Origin: a virus
Strand: one strand, 5' to 3'
DNA length: 61,815 bases
IMG/VR virus record: IMGVR_UViG_3300022744_000030
Span: 1-61,815 of that record
The translations under genes and the position numbers were made by a program. Under the pieces are notes generated by a model that saw only the letters and a program-made list of their open reading frames with translations, made no database searches and was not told the DNA's origin. Numbering within the stretch: position 1 is the first letter of the stretch; every line of letters begins with the position of its first letter. Positions 1-8,648 of this stretch are shown in pieces.

Positions 1-544
1 TAACGTCACCGGCGTGAACATCAATGCCACGTTCGCTAGCATGTGCGCTGACGGTCGGAATGTTGTCTCGAACGATGTGCCAGACGCGGCCACCCATAGA
101 GCGGATCATTTCGGCTTCGTTTTCAAACCGCACATCAGTCACAACTGCGTGGTCAAAGCTGTCAGTGATTTGTTCGATTTTCCGAGCCGCAAGAGTTCGC
201 CATAGATCGTTGTTTACGATGTTGCGACCCCACTCGGTTCCGAGTGTTTGCATCAGTTGGCGTGGAGATTTGCCGATCCATGGAACGACAACTTCTTTCA
301 GACTCCCATTGAAGTGAGCCTCATTGAAGCCAAAAATGGCGCGCATTGCGTCTCGAATAGGGTCGGCGAATGCAACTGTTTTTGCGTTGAATGCCGCCTC
401 AAGCATGCCAGCAGCAGTGTCTTTGCCGCTTCGCGCTTTACCTGACAGCCCAATTATTTTTGGCTTTGGCAGTGCAAAAAATGCGCTCTTATCGACTTCT
501 CCAAAGCCGAGTTGAGCCTGGATTGACTGGGGTTTAGCCACCAT
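1..544 (-). CDS. Deoxynucleoside monophosphate kinase (partial, C-terminus off window)
   Basis: The reading frame is open from an ATG at 544 to the left edge, so the C-terminus is missing. Near residue 32 it has a P-loop, GLSGKARSGKDTAA, followed by an FADPIRDAMRAIFG stretch and a VVTDVRFENEAE segment typical of phage T4 gp1-type dNMP kinases. These enzymes phosphorylate dNMPs in the cytoplasm to feed phage DNA synthesis. The start ATG overlaps the stop of the upstream gene (TAATG), which suggests translational coupling. The family call is good; the substrate range cannot be read from this fragment. Confidence 0.85.
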   Translation of the reverse strand, partial: MVAKPQSIQAQLGFGEVDKSAFFALPKPKIIGLSGKARSGKDTAAGMLEAAFNAKTVAFADPIRDAMRAIFGFNEAHFNGSLKEVVVPWIGKSPRQLMQTLGTEWGRNIVNNDLWRTLAARKIEQITDSFDHAVVTDVRFENEAEMIRSMGGRVWHIVRDNIPTVSAHASERGIDVHAGDV

Positions 545-804
545 TACTCTCCTTTCGCTGTTAACTTACTATGTAACCATGTTGCAAGCATTGAGCCAAG
601 TCCAGCTCCTAGGCCAATAGCCAGGGCAATAATGCCCCAGCCATTCTTTGCCACTGTTGCAACTACATAAACTTCGCACAACGCCATCGCCATGCTTGTC
701 GGAAGAATCCACCAGTATTTCTTGTGGACTACATTCAATTGCTGCCACGACTTTAACGCAACGAAAATGAATGACGAGGTGAAAGCAAGTGCGTAGTTTA
801 TCAT
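544..804 (-). CDS. Small membrane protein, unknown
   Basis: 86 residues with about three hydrophobic segments (roughly residues 3-18, 32-50 and 56-75) and a short basic tail ending SKLTAKGE, so an inner-membrane protein is likely. The composition fits small phage membrane proteins of unknown role; a holin is possible but nothing specific supports it and the endolysin gene is 15 kb away. It lies between the nadV-like gene (15 bp gap) and the kinase (overlap), in the same operon. Confidence 0.65.
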   Translation of the reverse strand: MINYALAFTSSFIFVALKSWQQLNVVHKKYWWILPTSMAMALCEVYVVATVAKNGWGIIALAIGLGAGLGSMLATWLHSKLTAKGE

Positions 805-819
805 AGTTTCCTTAGCCGG

Positions 820-2415
820 TTACGCCTTTTCAAGCACGATGTCTTGGACCCGTGCCCGGATGACCTCAAATGTTTCGTCAATCAACAGCACGCCGTCTTC
901 AAACACAGTTCGAAGCTCACCAGAAGCCTCCTGAGCCTCGGTTTGGCGGTCAAACATCACGTACTCACCGTCGATCAGCTCGACGCGCATGAGGCCGCGT
1001 GCAGACTTCTTCGTCCCGTCGTCAGTCGCCGGGTTTTTGAATAGTGCCTTCAGCTCGCCGTCAACAACAGCAGCAGTGGCTTTAACTGCCATGCCAAGCG
1101 TGTCGCGGCTGACCATCTGGTATGTGTAAGAGCCTACGCCAAACACGACGTTGCTACTTGCAAACCCTCGCTGCTGCAATCGGCGTAATATATCGTCAGC
1201 CCGCTCCAGCGTGATGCTGTCGCCGTAGATCAAACCGATGCACGGGTCGAGTTCACGGTAGCCAAACTTGTTAGTCGTGCCACCAAATGTCTCCCACAGA
1301 ATCTCAATACTACCCTTGATTTCATCTTCAGTCAACTGCTTTCCAGTGCTCTTGCAAGTGAACACGCTTACACACTCAGTCCAGCCGTCTCGCTGAATGT
1401 TTTTCACTTCAGAGTAAAACTCGTCGGGTCGATATCCAGCAATGACTCGTGCAGGGTCGCCGCTGTCAGGGCGCACAACAACCTTTGCAAGTCCAAGCTC
1501 GTTCGGCTTACGTGCCTTGATATCGTCCTTCATCAGTGGTAGGTACTTGGTGAGAACACGCCAATAATCGTAGGTATCCGACACAACTGATACAATACCT
1601 GTCGGGTAGGCCTCGGTTATCCAGCTCTTGATAGTACCGAACTCTCCGAGAACTCTGCTTCCGAGCGACGTTACGCTGTGCTCACTGGCAGGAACCGATG
1701 CAGCAATGAAATACTTGCTGGCATCCACGTTGTAATAGTCTTCAACAAGGTCGATTGCCGCGATAGTATCTGTGCCATTGAACGACATCAAATGTCCAAG
1801 ACCCGTTAGAGCCCCACCATTGCGACCGATGACACCACGCGCAGAGAAGTCATGACACTGGAACATGACATGATTGCGGTTGCCTACTGTTTGGTCTGCA
1901 AAACTGTTGCACAGAGTCAGAAACTGGTACGCAGTGGTCGCAGCAGTGGTAGTAGGCCACAGCTCCGTCGAAAGGGCAGTTTCGATGTACGTGACAAGCC
2001 ATGCAAAATCGTCGTCAGTGTTGACAACGGTCAGTAGAGGAACCTTGAAAGGAACCTTCGAGCCTTCAGGCAGAGCCTTGATCTTCAGTGGCAGGTAGCC
2101 AAGGTCATGCAGAGCTTCAAAGTGGGCCATGCTCACTGAGCCAACGCCAAGAGACGTTTCAACGCGTCGCTTGAATTTGGCAATCACCTGCGCTTTTGGC
2201 TTCTTGAAGAACTCCCTATTCCACTCTTCAATCAAGAAGTCTTTGATGAAGTGCTGAAGGCCAGCAAACACTACTCGCTTTCTGTCATCTGCCCACTTTG
2301 CATACTTGCCAGAACGCGCCGTGAAGTTGGCGTAAATCTTGGTCACGCCATCAACCATGAACTTTTTGTGCGACAGCTTGTAGAAGTCGGCTTGGGTCAG
2401 TGGAAAGCTCTTCAA
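820..2415 (-). CDS. nadV: Nicotinamide phosphoribosyltransferase-like protein (NadV/NAMPT family)
   Basis: 531 residues, close to the usual NAMPT length. The N-terminus PLTQADFYKLSHKKF, the HDFSARG segment near residue 190, VVRPDSGDPARVI near 315 and the GLIYGDSITLERA segment near 400 are the conserved landmarks of this family. Classic members join nicotinamide to PRPP to give NMN. Start is TTG in TTGA overlapping the stop of the Prs-like gene, with an AAAGGAGA ribosome site. The tight pairing with a PRPP-synthetase-like gene means the two act in one pathway: either ordinary NAD salvage, or the phage NARP1 route in which the NAMPT homologue transfers ADP-ribose pyrophosphate. The sequence alone does not decide between them. 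Confidence 0.9.
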   Translation of the reverse strand: MKSFPLTQADFYKLSHKKFMVDGVTKIYANFTARSGKYAKWADDRKRVVFAGLQHFIKDFLIEEWNREFFKKPKAQVIAKFKRRVETSLGVGSVSMAHFEALHDLGYLPLKIKALPEGSKVPFKVPLLTVVNTDDDFAWLVTYIETALSTELWPTTTAATTAYQFLTLCNSFADQTVGNRNHVMFQCHDFSARGVIGRNGGALTGLGHLMSFNGTDTIAAIDLVEDYYNVDASKYFIAASVPASEHSVTSLGSRVLGEFGTIKSWITEAYPTGIVSVVSDTYDYWRVLTKYLPLMKDDIKARKPNELGLAKVVVRPDSGDPARVIAGYRPDEFYSEVKNIQRDGWTECVSVFTCKSTGKQLTEDEIKGSIEILWETFGGTTNKFGYRELDPCIGLIYGDSITLERADDILRRLQQRGFASSNVVFGVGSYTYQMVSRDTLGMAVKATAAVVDGELKALFKNPATDDGTKKSARGLMRVELIDGEYVMFDRQTEAQEASGELRTVFEDGVLLIDETFEVIRARVQDIVLEKA

Positions 2416-2416
2416 A

Positions 2417-3208
2417 TCAAATCTCCTTTACATGCGGCTTTGCCGCGTTGTTCATCAAGTTTGAGACGTAGATTGTCTCGTAGAACGGTGTCAGAATTTC
2501 AACACCCTTCGTGAAAAACCCATGTGTCACGTACAAGTTGAGAGAGGCCGGTTCGTACTTTTTAAGCACCTTGCCAAGCTCAACGAATGTTGCGCCGCCG
2601 TCGCATAAGTCATCAACAACACACACTGACTTGCCGGTAATGGACTCTCCACCGCTGACGCGGGTTTCAATTATCCTTCCAATAGCGTCACGCTTCTTGT
2701 CAGCAACAAGAACTTCCGCACCCTCAAAGGTGGAAGTCAGCTTGAAAATCTTCTTGCTGGCGCCTGCGTCAGGGGCCACAAAGACATCAAAGCTCGGCAG
2801 CATAAATGCACAATCTTCTTGTTCAGTCACCCGCAGGTTGTTGACGACAGCTTCAAGCACATAGCTGTGAGCGTCCATTGTGTAGACGGTGGAGAAATTC
2901 AGACTGTTGATGTAGGCGGCAACCATTTTAAGGGCGTGACCCTCTCCGGAATTGCAGCGGCGGTCTTGGCGTGAATAGGGGAAGTATGGAATGTTCAGTG
3001 AGATACGTTCAACACCCGCGTGCCGCAGCGCATCGACTAACTGCCCAAGCGCAATCAGGTCGTCATTGCCCTCCCACATCAGCGTCACTGCCACTTCCAC
3101 TTCACCATTAGCGAACCCGCTTTCAATCTTTACGCCGACTTCGCCACACGGGAACTTCCACACCTTCAGAGGGATGTCCCATCCCGCCATACTCGTAGCT
3201 TTTAGCAT
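2417..3208 (-). CDS. prs: Ribose-phosphate pyrophosphokinase-like protein (Prs family)
   Basis: 263 residues, about 50 shorter at the N-terminus than cellular Prs. Visible motifs are YFPYSRQDR (cellular YxPYARQDR), YTMDAHS, FVAPDAGASKK and the PRPP-type loop VVDDLCDGGATFV. Cellular Prs makes PRPP from ribose-5-phosphate and ATP. In phage NARP1 systems the homologous enzyme instead pyrophosphorylates ADP-ribose. The stop overlaps the TTG start of the nadV-like gene, so the two are translationally coupled. The shortened N-terminus and the altered loop (LCDGGAT rather than the usual IDTAGT type) leave room for a changed substrate. Confidence 0.88.
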   Translation of the reverse strand: MLKATSMAGWDIPLKVWKFPCGEVGVKIESGFANGEVEVAVTLMWEGNDDLIALGQLVDALRHAGVERISLNIPYFPYSRQDRRCNSGEGHALKMVAAYINSLNFSTVYTMDAHSYVLEAVVNNLRVTEQEDCAFMLPSFDVFVAPDAGASKKIFKLTSTFEGAEVLVADKKRDAIGRIIETRVSGGESITGKSVCVVDDLCDGGATFVELGKVLKKYEPASLNLYVTHGFFTKGVEILTPFYETIYVSNLMNNAAKPHVKEI

Positions 3209-3211
3209 CGC

Positions 3212-3571
3212 TCACACCTCATAGAAGCTGACATCTTCACTGTAGAAGCCGTTGCTATCGCCGTTCCAGCGGATATCAACGTAGCCGTGGCGAGTAGCTA
3301 GCTTGTAGAAGGTCCAAGTACCGATGCGGTATGTTGGGTCTTCTTGGGATTCCTTTGAGGCCACAAGGATCGGGGAATCAATCAGGTCGTCCAAGTAGCC
3401 GACAATCGACTCAATATAGACATCCTCGCAGCATTCTTGGTCGTGGTACATTTCATACGTCTTGCCGTCTTCAGTGTAGAAGATGATCTTGTTGGCGTCT
3501 TGCACTTTAATTTCCTTGATAACCTTGCCACGCAGAACGCTGAAGTCACGGCTCTTGCCCAAAAATCCCAT
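3212..3571 (-). CDS. Conserved phage protein, DUF7448-like
   Basis: 119 residues when started at the ATG at 3571, which follows AAGGAG by eight bases; a start six codons upstream lacks such a site. The pattern of a short KxxF/Y strand, YHDQECCEDVYIESI, then GTWTFYKL and VDIRWNGDSNGFYSE matches the small phage/bacterial family I know as DUF7448. Function is unknown. It is the first gene upstream of the Prs-like gene with only a 3 bp gap, so it belongs to the same transcript. Confidence 0.75.
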   Translation of the reverse strand: MGFLGKSRDFSVLRGKVIKEIKVQDANKIIFYTEDGKTYEMYHDQECCEDVYIESIVGYLDDLIDSPILVASKESQEDPTYRIGTWTFYKLATRHGYVDIRWNGDSNGFYSEDVSFYEV

Positions 3572-3869
3572 TTGCAATCTCCTTTTCAAACATTGTGAAC
3601 TGAATCCGCTGCACCCGTATGTGCTCTGATGTTACATCAGTATAGCCTCTTTCTCTCAGCCATGCAAGTAATTTCAGTGCTTTGATGCGACGAACCTGCA
3701 CGTCGCCGCTGCCGCTACTTAGAACTCCCTTTGGGAAGTCTTTTGGAAAGCGAATCCAAGTAGAGAAAGCTATGTTAACGTCTTTCTCTCCTGAAAGCAA
3801 CGCCGTCAGACAGGCAGTGACAAGTTTTTCGTAATCTCTTGTGCCTGCCTTGGATAGTCGTCTGCTCAA
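3546..3869 (-). CDS. Hypothetical protein
   Basis: 107 residues from a TTG that overlaps the stop of the upstream gene as TTGA. The frame is open further upstream, but that part overlaps a better gene. It is mixed alpha-helical and basic, with a segment VRRIKALKLLAWLRERGYTD. No family recognised. The C-terminus overlaps the next gene's start by 26 bp. The start choice is inference. Confidence 0.5.
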   Translation of the reverse strand: MSRRLSKAGTRDYEKLVTACLTALLSGEKDVNIAFSTWIRFPKDFPKGVLSSGSGDVQVRRIKALKLLAWLRERGYTDVTSEHIRVQRIQFTMFEKEIANGIFGQEP

Positions 3870-4156
3870 GCCCGCTTCATCGGCTTCGTCACAAAGAAGC
3901 CATGATAGATCGGGTAGTTTCGCATGAACTTGCGGGCATACAGCGCGATGAAGTCGTTGCTGATCTTGAAGTCTCCGCCAGTCGTCTTGATTGCAGTCTC
4001 CCAGCGAAGCCGGTTCGCAACAAGCCATGCGCTGCTCTTCTTCTTGCCAGTTGCAATCAGCTCGAAGCTGAACTGCTTGAACAGGTCGTAGACTTGCGGA
4101 TTTTCAGCATCAAAGGCTTCAAAACGGGCAGTTAGTTCGGTATGAACTGTATTCAC
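3866..4156 (-). CDS. Conserved small phage protein, unknown function
   Basis: 96 residues from a GTG with AAGGAG five bases upstream; a longer ORF begins inside the tRNA and is not credible. The core FEAFDAENPQVYDLF, LIATGKKKSSAWLVANRLRWE and FKISNDFIALYARKFM is a pattern I have seen repeatedly in phage hypothetical proteins, and it looks like a helical DNA-associated fold. It precedes the 3546-3869 gene with a stop/start overlap. Confidence 0.65.
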   Translation of the reverse strand: MNTVHTELTARFEAFDAENPQVYDLFKQFSFELIATGKKKSSAWLVANRLRWETAIKTTGGDFKISNDFIALYARKFMRNYPIYHGFFVTKPMKRA

Positions 4157-4185
4157 TCTTTCTCCTTTCTCGTCATTGAGATTTG

Positions 4186-4265
4186 CGCGTCTGGTAGGAC
4201 TCGAACCCACAACCCGGAGCCCGGAGCCTAGAACACTCTTGCTCTATCCATTGAACTACAGACGC
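4186..4265 (-). tRNA. tRNA-Arg (TCT), with a tandem duplication in the variable region
   Basis: Minus-strand cloverleaf: acceptor GCGTCTG/CAGACGC, D stem GTTC/GAGC, anticodon loop GTTCTAG (anticodon TCT), T stem GTGGG/CCTAC with loop TTCGAGT. CCA is not encoded. The anticodon stem is weak (A-C at the first pair, T-G at the last). The variable region is expanded to about 12 nt by a tandem 7-nt repeat (GGCTCCG twice); removing one copy gives a normal 5-nt variable loop. It lies between the polymerase gene and the 3866-4156 gene. Confidence 0.7.
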
Positions 4266-4271
4266 GCAGTT

Positions 4272-7200
4272 TTAGTGGCAGCTAGCCCAGTCGGTGCCTA
4301 GCATGTATCCAGCCGACAATTCTACGTTAAGTTTGTAGTGTTGTCCAGCCTCTCTTACAGCGATTGTTGCAAGCTCGCCAGCACGACAGTAGCCACGGAA
4401 CCAGCCCTTGTCATTGTGAACAGGGTCGCTCCACACCTTTCCGTCGTCGCTCTTGAACGCCTTGCACTCAGCTTCGCTACTGAACTTCTTCCACGTCACC
4501 ATGCTACGGCGAACCTCTAGTTGCGCCTCATCATGGTAGGCGATCAGTTGTTGGCAGAAGTCCTTATTCTTCCAGTCATCGCGGAAAAAGTCAACCCACA
4601 AACCCTCGTCTTTCAACATTTTTTCGTGGATAACCATCGCCCGCTTAGCACAGATGACGCCAGCAGACTGGAATGCCGTGTTGATGACGTTCCCTTTTGC
4701 GCGGATCGGCAACTTTCGGTTGTCGATGCCCATGAGGAACTTCTTCTGGCCCGGACCTTCCCAGTATTTCTGCATCTTTTCCTTGAGTTCTTTCAGCGGG
4801 CTAGCCTGCTCCCAGAACGCATCGAAGATGATCTGACCTGTATCCAGATCGCAGCCCACCGTCTTAGCCACACGCGTTGGTTGAGCATTGTAGCTGCACC
4901 CATACTTGACGTTCTTCGCAGTTGACCGAGGAAACTCACGTCCGAGTATTCCCGTGATCTTACGCGCAAGAACGCTATGGCAGTCATTCGGTTTTTCAGC
5001 CGTCAGACTCACCCCATACTCCGGACCTCCCGCATAGCGGTAGACGTAGTGGGCTTCGATCTTCGCTTCCACAATTTGTTCAGTGGCTTCGCAACAACCA
5101 CCCGAGGATTTAACCTCCGCACGCAGTCTCCTGCGTGTTCAGACTATATCATGGACTTTCGTCCCCTGCCACTTCGGAAGCCATAGGCTTGCTTCCTACT
5201 CTACTCCCTTCCGCATTGCTGCGTGGTTTCGATAGTCGTTGAACGTTACGTGAGCTACCAACTATAGTCTTTAGAAATCGACTTCCAGTTATCTCTGTTC
5301 CAGATTCTAAACAGCTTCTGGTACAAGAGCGTCGTGGACTTCGCCAAGTCCAGCGGCTTCACACCGCTTTGGAACAGGCTGCAAATCTCATGCACTTCTT
5401 CGTTGGTGAAAGTGCTTCTAGAGTGTGTATCTCCTTGCCACCAAGCAACAGACACTCCGGTTTGGAACGCATGCCGCTTGTTATCGCCTTGAGTCATCCA
5501 CTCTAGGTTACTACGATGGTTGTTCTGTTTGTTGCCGTCTTTATGATTGACAGTTCCTAGGTTGTCAGGATTAGGGACAAAGTGCTCGGCTACAAGCCTA
5601 TGCACACTGATTGTCCGTTCTTCGCAGTCTTCGCACAGCTTCACTGACAAGTACTCGTCAGATTGTGTGGACAAGAAGGGCTTCAATAACCTCCCTGTGT
5701 GCCTGCTCCAAACCCTGCCATCCTCGTAAACATCATAAGACGGCGACCAACGCACAGTCTTTCTTTCCATACCTACCTCCTTTCAAATAAGAGGTAGCTC
5801 ACGTCTTCGCTGCTGATTGCCCTCGCCATTGTACGTTAGGGTGTCCCAGCAATTCAACAGGTTTTACATTCGCCAGTCATTAACGAATCAAAGTCGTAAC
5901 CCAGTTGCAGAAATCCGTCATCCTTGTCAACTCCAAAGAGAGCCCGCATGTTCCTGCCATACAAACTGGTCACACGCGGAACATTAGCCACGAGACGGTG
6001 CTTAAAACGGCTTGTGCCAGCTCCGCAGGAGTCCGCAGGGGTCTGGATACGGCCGTCTTCCGCAATGCGCCCAGCGGCCATAAAACCCTTACCAGCGAAC
6101 TCGTCATCATCGTCTAGGTCGTCAGGATCAAACCCTCCGCCCAGGATGCTGTTACGCCTGTGAGCATACGTCAGGTACTCTGACACAAGCTTCGCATGCG
6201 GGAACTGGTCTGCAAGCTCAAGAAGCGCAGGGTCGATTTCTTTTTCCATACCCACGGTAATGGTGGGATTGGTGTAGACCTTCAGCGGCCTCTTCAGGTC
6301 GTGCTTAAGCAACTTGTCTCTGAGTCTCGAAGCAGACACGTCAAGTTCGTTGCAACGGTCACGCTTGAATGGACTAGACAGCGTTTGCTCTACGTAGCGT
6401 TCAACAGTGTCGGCAAACTTATCTGGTGTGAGCTTTTTCTTCTTGCTGTCACAGGTTATATCACGCTCCTTGTATTGCGTAGGACGCCACCCGAGTTCAA
6501 CAAGCCACCCCTTGATGTGGGTAGTGTCCTTGACAGTTGCTGGCTCGTGCGTCACAACAGCCTCGTCGGCTGGCATTGGCATCTTACCCTGCTTGTCGTA
6601 GACCTTGTACCACCAGTGCCCTGATTCCTCCCAAATCGAGCCCCCGTGGCGCTCCACCCACTTCAAAACAACGGCAGAAGGCTCGCCATTCTTCTTGAAC
6701 TGAATCTTCGGAGGAATGTACCCTTTCAGCTTCGTCAACCCCATCGGCTTCGGCGGCAGTAGCGGCTCGACCAACAGCCTAATCTCTTCCATCTTGGCGT
6801 CAAGTTCTCGGACATTTGCCTCTGCGAGTTCAGCGTTGAACCAGAACCCTCTGTGCGACTGTCGGGTGATAATGTCCCGTGTCATCTGCTCAAGCACAAA
6901 CGGGCCTTGCCAGTTCCAACTGCCCATTTCATCCACAAGGTTGAAATAGAGTTTAGCGTTAACTGCAACGTCACGCTCGTTGTACACAAGCATTTCTGGG
7001 TGATACTGGGCAAACTCTGCACCCTTTGGCGAGTTGTACTGGATAAGCCCAAGCTCAATTGCTTTTGCACGCCAGTCGATCTTGTCGAGTCCTAGGCGCT
7101 TACCCCACTCGTCAAGAGAGTGTCCGCCGTATCGGTCTGGGTTCAACACTTTGGACAAAACCAGTGTGTCGATAATTTCAACAGGTCTGCCGTCGATGTA

Positions 7201-7485
7201 GCACTGCTCGCCGATTTCATAGTCTATTCCGAGCCAGAGCTTTAGCACCAGCAAGTCATAGTCTATGATGTTGTGGCCGATGATGGTCGTCATCTTTGCC
7301 AGCAGGCGGGGAAATTCAGTCCGAACCTCGTCACCTACAAACCTGTACACAGCTCCAGTGTCGATGTCTTGAACAACCAAGCACCAAACCATGAACGTAG
7401 GCTTGAGCTTGAATGGGCTAGCCAAGTAGTCGATTGTAGTGTGGTCAAGAAGTGCGTTGGCTTCGATGTCAAATACGCCTCTCAT
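4272..7485 (-). CDS. T7-type family A DNA polymerase, split by a group I intron (exons 7485-5883 and 5071-4272)
   Basis: Joining 7485-5883 to 5071-4272 gives 2403 nt, 800 residues in frame. The exonuclease domain has DIEANAL near the N-terminus, HNIIDYD and YNERD. The polymerase domain has CGAGTSRF, motif A GYDFDSLEAKIEAH (restored only by splicing), motif B RSTAKNVKYGCSYNA and motif C YHDEAQLEV. The protein ends GTDWASCH, like T7 gp5 (GPNWAICH). Start is the ATG at 7485 with AAGGAG four bases upstream. Without splicing, exon 1 runs to a stop at 5854 and loses the active site. It is about 100 residues longer than T7 gp5. The polymerase call is firm; the splice sites are inferred from the reading frame and group I rules. 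Confidence 0.92.
5072..5882 (-). other. Group I intron in the DNA polymerase gene
   Basis: 811 nt separates the two exons. The upstream exon would end in T and the intron in G, as group I introns require, and the joined codons restore DFDSLEA exactly. Near the 3' end the minus strand has GATATAGTCTGA followed by a GC-rich hairpin (the P7/P9 region of phage IA-type introns); the same block occurs in the terL intron. It contains an HNH endonuclease gene. Boundaries may be off by a base or two. Confidence 0.85.
5255..5770 (-). CDS. Intron-encoded HNH homing endonuclease
   Basis: 171 residues inside the polymerase intron. An N-terminal NUMOD4-like segment (VRWSPSYDVYEDGRVWS) is followed by an HNH core: VHRLVAEHF, NHKDGNKQNN and NLEWMTQGDN. 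The C-terminal 60 residues look like a helical DNA-binding part. The start has a full AAGGAGGT ribosome site. Such enzymes cut intronless alleles of the same gene to spread the intron; here the expected target is polymerase motif A. Confidence 0.9.
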   Translation of the reverse strand: MERKTVRWSPSYDVYEDGRVWSRHTGRLLKPFLSTQSDEYLSVKLCEDCEERTISVHRLVAEHFVPNPDNLGTVNHKDGNKQNNHRSNLEWMTQGDNKRHAFQTGVSVAWWQGDTHSRSTFTNEEVHEICSLFQSGVKPLDLAKSTTLLYQKLFRIWNRDNWKSISKDYSW

Positions 7486-7642
7486 CCTTCTCCTTTTCTT
7501 GAACGTAGAAAGTACACCGTACAATCGGTGCATCCGTGTCGTGCGTTGCAAGCACAGGGCTAGTGGTCTTGGTCCGCTCGTTCCACAGCTTTTGTGCCAA
7601 GCTGAGCACAACGCCCTTGATGCAGTTATGGCGCTTCCTCAC
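7469..7642 (-). CDS. Small hypothetical protein
   Basis: 57 residues from a GTG that overlaps the DHH gene's stop (GTGA), ending 17 bp inside the polymerase gene start. The sequence has KGVVLSLAQKLWNER and a charged tail, EKEKDERRI. Not recognised. Coupled position on both sides supports it as a real gene. Longer starts in this frame fall inside the DHH gene. Confidence 0.5.
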   Translation of the reverse strand: MRKRHNCIKGVVLSLAQKLWNERTKTTSPVLATHDTDAPIVRCTFYVQEKEKDERRI

Positions 7643-8475
7643 GCCACCGCCAAGACGTGCCCGCGTGGCACCTTGAAGCCTGCCGCTTTGGCGTGCCCGC
7701 CGCCGCCGTACTGCTTGGCCACATCCGACACGTCCACGCCGTCGTCGGTGGCGCGCAGGCCGAACACGCGCCCCTCGGCCGTGTCCCAATAGCAGGCCGC
7801 AAACGGTTCACCTTGCGCCATCAAGTGCGCGGCATCGCTCACCAGCGTGTAAGGCAGGCTCGCCACCGGCACGTCATAGGCTCCGATCACCATGCGGCGC
7901 CGGCACACCTTCACCAGCTCGGCCACATCCTTGTGGTGCTTGCGTTCAATGGCAGCGCCTGCGGCGGTCATCTTCAGCAGTTCCACCTGATCGGCGCTCA
8001 TCAGCTTGTCCCACAACTCAAAGCTATATTCGTAACTGAAGACCAGCGCCTGAATCTCGCGCGTGCCGGCCAACTTGAAGCGCCACAGGTCGCGGTCTTC
8101 AACGTGGCCCAGCAGCAACGGCCGGTCTTCGCCGGGAAACAGGAAGTCCCATGCCAGCGTTGCCCCGCTGCGGTCAAGGTCTGTGTACTGGCGCAGCCCT
8201 TCAAGCCCGGCCAAGTCTTCAATGGCCGTCTTGTGGTGGTCAATCAGCGTCACCCGCGCAGCCTTGTTCAGCATGTCGGCTACCACGGCGCGCCTGTAGC
8301 TGAAGTCCACCAAGTACACGTCGCGCCCGGTCACGTCGGGCGGCGGGGTCTGGTACACGCCGGCCACATAGTCAGCGGTGTCGCGGTGGTAGCGCCAGAA
8401 GCACCAGGCGGCGCTAAAGCCGTCCGCACAGTTGCCGTGGTAAATCACCAGTGGTTTCGCTTCGGTATCAGGCAT
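7639..8475 (-). CDS. DHH-family phosphoesterase (NrnA-like)
   Basis: 278 residues. YHGNCADGFSAAW near the start, VDFSYRR, the signature IDHHKTA near residue 78, then an HVEDRDLW segment and the DHHA1-type C-terminal GGGGHAKAAGF. This superfamily hydrolyses phosphodiesters with Mn2+ (nanoRNA, cyclic dinucleotides, phosphorylated nucleotides); a cyclic-dinucleotide target would be interesting in a phage but is not shown. Base composition is clearly more GC-rich than the neighbours, as in the lipoprotein gene beside it, suggesting recent acquisition. Start has GGAG upstream. Confidence 0.85.
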   Translation of the reverse strand: MPDTEAKPLVIYHGNCADGFSAAWCFWRYHRDTADYVAGVYQTPPPDVTGRDVYLVDFSYRRAVVADMLNKAARVTLIDHHKTAIEDLAGLEGLRQYTDLDRSGATLAWDFLFPGEDRPLLLGHVEDRDLWRFKLAGTREIQALVFSYEYSFELWDKLMSADQVELLKMTAAGAAIERKHHKDVAELVKVCRRRMVIGAYDVPVASLPYTLVSDAAHLMAQGEPFAACYWDTAEGRVFGLRATDDGVDVSDVAKQYGGGGHAKAAGFKVPRGHVLAVA

Positions 8476-8647
8476 CTCTGCTCTCCATCAAACGCCCCTG
8501 CTGCGGCAGCGGCACGCCTGAGGCGTCAACGGCAACTGGCAGCGGGGCGACAGGTTGAGGCGCCGCAGCATAGGACTCGCCACCACCGCAAGCGGTCAGC
8601 GAAACAGCCAGCAGAGCGGCAACGGCGAAAGTCGAAAACTTCTTCAA
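8468..8647 (-). CDS. Small lipoprotein
   Basis: 59 residues from a TTG start with GGAG seven bases upstream. It begins with two lysines, has a hydrophobic stretch TFAVAALLAVSL and then the lipobox LTAC, so the mature protein should start at Cys20 and be about 40 residues, rich in Ala and Pro. It should be lipidated and sit in the periplasm. The stop overlaps the DHH gene start. It shares the high GC content of the DHH gene. A superinfection-exclusion role is possible but unsupported. Confidence 0.75.
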   Translation of the reverse strand: MKKFSTFAVAALLAVSLTACGGGESYAAAPQPVAPLPVAVDASGVPLPQQGRLMESRDA

Positions 8648-8648
8648 A

